Assembly: GCA_964583845.1 (NCBI GenBank)
Contig: CAZOXG010000012.1
Coordinates: 1-22,784, forward strand
Source of the DNA: JBAWVR01 sp964583845
GTDB lineage: Bacteria > Patescibacteriota > Minisyncoccia > Phycocordibacterales > GWA1-40-21
DNA: 22,784 nt
Reading direction: 5' to 3'
The notes beneath the pieces were generated by a model. It was not told the DNA's origin, ran no database searches, and saw only the letters and a list, made by a program, of their open reading frames with translations. Each line of letters starts with the position of its first letter. Within the stretch, counting starts at the first letter, position 1. This document shows, one piece after another, positions 21,647 to 22,784 of the stretch. Position numbers and translations under genes: made by a program.

Positions 21647-21751
21647 ATGATTTATCGAGGAAAAACAACGAAGGAAGAATGGATTTTTATAACTGTGGTG
21701 TTTGTAATATTAATCGCTATTTATTTTGGTTTTAGTAAGCTTATTGACTAA
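21647..21751 (+). CDS. 34-residue single-pass membrane peptide
   Basis: Small protein with a charged start (MIYRGKTTKEEW), one hydrophobic span of about 18 residues (IFITVVFVILIAIYFGF) and a short SKLID tail. Three signals support it as a real gene: a perfect TATAAT 6 nt before the ATG, a stop codon overlapping a strong terminator, and a membrane-protein pattern. A longer frame from 21566 would start in repeat C and upstream of the promoter, so it is rejected. No known family is recognised. It is similar in size to small regulatory or complex-stabilising membrane peptides of other bacteria, but the role is unknown. Confidence 0.65.
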   Translation: MIYRGKTTKEEWIFITVVFVILIAIYFGFSKLID

Positions 21752-21785
21752 GAAAAAGCCGCGACCGGAGGTCGCGGCTTTTTCT
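21751..21785 (+). terminator. Terminator of the 34-residue peptide gene
   Basis: Perfect 16-bp stem (21751-21766 with 21770-21785) with core GCCGCGACC/GGTCGCGGC and loop GGA. The stem starts at the last base of the stop codon. Confidence 0.9.
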
Positions 21786-21786
21786 T

Positions 21787-21815
21787 TTGCATTCTTCAGC
21801 TAAACGTCCTAAGAT
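21787..21815 (+). promoter_or_regulatory. Promoter of xthA, leaderless type
   Basis: TTGCAT (21787-21792), 17-bp spacer, TAAGAT (21810-21815), 6 nt, ATG 21822. The -35 begins right after the preceding terminator stem. Confidence 0.5.
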
Positions 21816-21821
21816 ATAAAT

Positions 21822-22586
21822 ATGAAATTAATTTCTTGGAATGTTAATGGTTTGCGCGCGGTGGTTAAAAAAGGTAAATGGAATCAGCTTTTTGAACTTG
21901 ATCCCGATATTATTTGCTTGCAAGAAACTAAATCACATCCTGAACAATTAACCGAAGAAGTCCGTAATCCAGTTGGCTACCACTCTTTTTTTGACCACTC
22001 AAAAATTAAAAAAGGTTATAGTGGTGTGGCAATATTTTCAAAAGAAAAACCTCAGAAAGTTGAATACGGTTTAGGTATTTTCAAATTTGATGACGAAGGC
22101 CGAACTCTGGTAGCTTATTTTAAAGATTTTATTTTGCTTAATATTTACTTCCCCAACGGTGGTGGTGGCCCAGAAAGATTAAAATATAAAATGCACTACT
22201 ATGAAGAGTTTTTAAAATTTATAAACAAACTTCACCAGTCTGGTCATAAAATAATTTTCACTGGTGATGTTAATACGGCTCACAATGAAATAGATTTATT
22301 TCATCCCAAAGAAAATTCCAAGCATACCGGTTTTTTGCCGATTGAACGTGCTTGGATCGATGAAGTAATTGCGAATGGTTATATTGATACTTATCGTACC
22401 CTTCACCCAGAAACAATTAAATACAGTTGGTGGGATATGAAAACCTTTGCTCGTGATCGAAACATTGGTTGGCGTATTGATTATTTTTTCGTCTCTAAAG
22501 ATTTGAAAGATAAAATTAGTAAGGCAGAAATTTTAGATGATATTTTGGGTAGTGATCATTGCCCGGTTTTGTTGGAACTTAAGTAG
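21822..22586 (+). CDS. xthA: Exodeoxyribonuclease III, AP endonuclease
   Basis: 254-residue metal-dependent nuclease of base excision repair; cuts 5' to abasic sites and removes 3' blocking groups. Family motifs in order: ISWNVNGLRA (Asn7), CLQETK (Glu35), GYSGVAIFSK, LNIYFPNGG (Tyr109), FTGDVNTAHNEIDL (Asp149, Asn151), HTGFLPIERAW, WRIDYFFVS (Asp220), GSDHCPV (Asp245, His246). All expected catalytic residues are present and length is normal (E. coli ExoIII is 268). The N-terminus starts exactly at the first beta strand, as in the family. The promoter leaves no 5' leader. Repeat D follows the stop by 7 bp. Confidence 0.96.
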   Translation: MKLISWNVNGLRAVVKKGKWNQLFELDPDIICLQETKSHPEQLTEEVRNPVGYHSFFDHSKIKKGYSGVAIFSKEKPQKVEYGLGIFKFDDEGRTLVAYFKDFILLNIYFPNGGGGPERLKYKMHYYEEFLKFINKLHQSGHKIIFTGDVNTAHNEIDLFHPKENSKHTGFLPIERAWIDEVIANGYIDTYRTLHPETIKYSWWDMKTFARDRNIGWRIDYFFVSKDLKDKISKAEILDDILGSDHCPVLLELK

Positions 22587-22593
22587 TTTTTTC

Positions 22594-22680
22594 TGTCATT
22601 CCCGACTTGGTTGGGAATCCAGGATTCATAATTAGTTATAATTCAAAATGAGATGGATTCCTGCCTGCGCAGGAATGACA
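22594..22680. repeat. Palindromic intergenic repeat D
   Basis: 87 bp with 9-bp inverted ends TGTCATTCC/GGAATGACA and a nested inverted pair GGAATCCA (22614-22621) / TGGATTCC (22654-22661). The nested layout is like repeat B. It lies directly after xthA. Confidence 0.65.
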
Positions 22681-22720
22681 AGTATTGTATGTAAATTCTC
22701 CATAAAAAATTCAAAAAATT

Positions 22721-22749
22721 GGTCCGCCCAGCGTAATGCTAAGCGGACC
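22721..22749 (-). terminator. Terminator for a minus-strand gene entering from the right
   Basis: GGTCCGC (22721-22727) pairs with GCGGACC (22743-22749), with an inner AGC/GCT. On the minus strand it is followed by AATTTTTTGAATTTTTT. It shares GTCCGCCCAG with the reverse of the hairpin at 2738. Confidence 0.6.
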
Positions 22750-22759
22750 GGACAAAAGT

Positions 22760-22784
22760 TTATTTCACACGCATGTGCGCGTCG
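22760..22784 (-). CDS. Possible 3' end of a minus-strand gene, cut by the window edge
   Basis: On the minus strand a frame ending DAHMRVK and TAA (22762-22760) stops 10 nt before the terminator hairpin at 22721-22749. The position relative to the terminator supports a real gene end. Seven residues are too few to identify it. Confidence 0.3.

Noticed and set aside
21815..21820. TATAAA just before the xthA ATG as its -10 box
   Set aside because: Only 1 nt from the ATG, so transcription would begin inside the gene; TAAGAT at 21810-21815 has a -35 at 17 bp and the 6-nt spacing seen elsewhere.
1..22784. tRNA or rRNA genes, CRISPR arrays, insertion sequences
   Set aside because: Read for TTCGA/TTCAA-type T-arm motifs, regularly spaced repeats and transposase motifs; none convincing. 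The XerC-type protein has no phage context.

Overview
The window looks like a chromosomal segment of an AT-rich, reduced-genome bacterium, most likely a member of the Patescibacteria/CPR (Parcubacteria-like). This is inferred from small single-copy housekeeping genes, many short membrane or secreted proteins of unknown function, LysM-M23 and GH3/lytic-transglycosylase wall hydrolases of the type I associate with that group, the lack of biosynthetic operons, and use of TGA as an ordinary stop (17580-17582), which argues against the CPR lineages that recode UGA. No database could be searched.

Layout. 50-1869: two divergent envelope proteins (a membrane protein with calcium-binding-type repeats and a secreted Ser/Asn-rich protein). 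1881-5786: rsmA, a coiled-coil protein and a UvrD/PcrA helicase, all on the minus strand, each with its own promoter or terminator. 5787-7206: a long regulatory gap, then a LysM-M23 wall peptidase. 7207-7937: an AT-rich gap with a possible small split gene. 7938-11308: yifB/comM-like ATPase, DksA/TraR-type zinc-finger protein and a single-pass membrane protein. 11447-13645: pnp. 13887-14384: unknown acidic protein. 14449-17103: an operon of a TrmB-type regulator and an unusual two-domain peptidoglycan hydrolase. 17262-18841: a Cys-rich zinc protein and a branched-chain-amino-acid-type solute-binding protein. 19036-20378: a NYN/LabA-type protein and rpsO. 20543-22586: xerC-type recombinase, a 34-residue membrane peptide and an exodeoxyribonuclease III. 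The right-hand 4 kb also carries several palindromic intergenic repeats.

The most striking system-level signal is in the promoters. At nine genes a sigma-70-like -10 hexamer is followed by exactly 6 nt and then the start codon, often with a TGN extension upstream and a TTGNNN -35 at 17 bp. Transcription would then begin at or next to the start codon, so these mRNAs should be leaderless. Shine-Dalgarno-like sequences were seen at only two genes (pnp and the zinc protein), which also have long leaders. The 6-nt rule fixes several start codons, including GTG for pcrA and an internal ATG for the TrmB regulator. Genes are mostly separated by perfect hairpin terminators, so most seem to be single transcription units; the clear exception is the TrmB-hydrolase pair. 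Other points for a second look are the glycosidase/lytic-transglycosylase fusion, a -35 box in the loop of a terminator hairpin, an M23 gene that seems to lack a normal start codon, a pair of DnaA-box-like sites, and a 24-bp element shared by two distant promoters.
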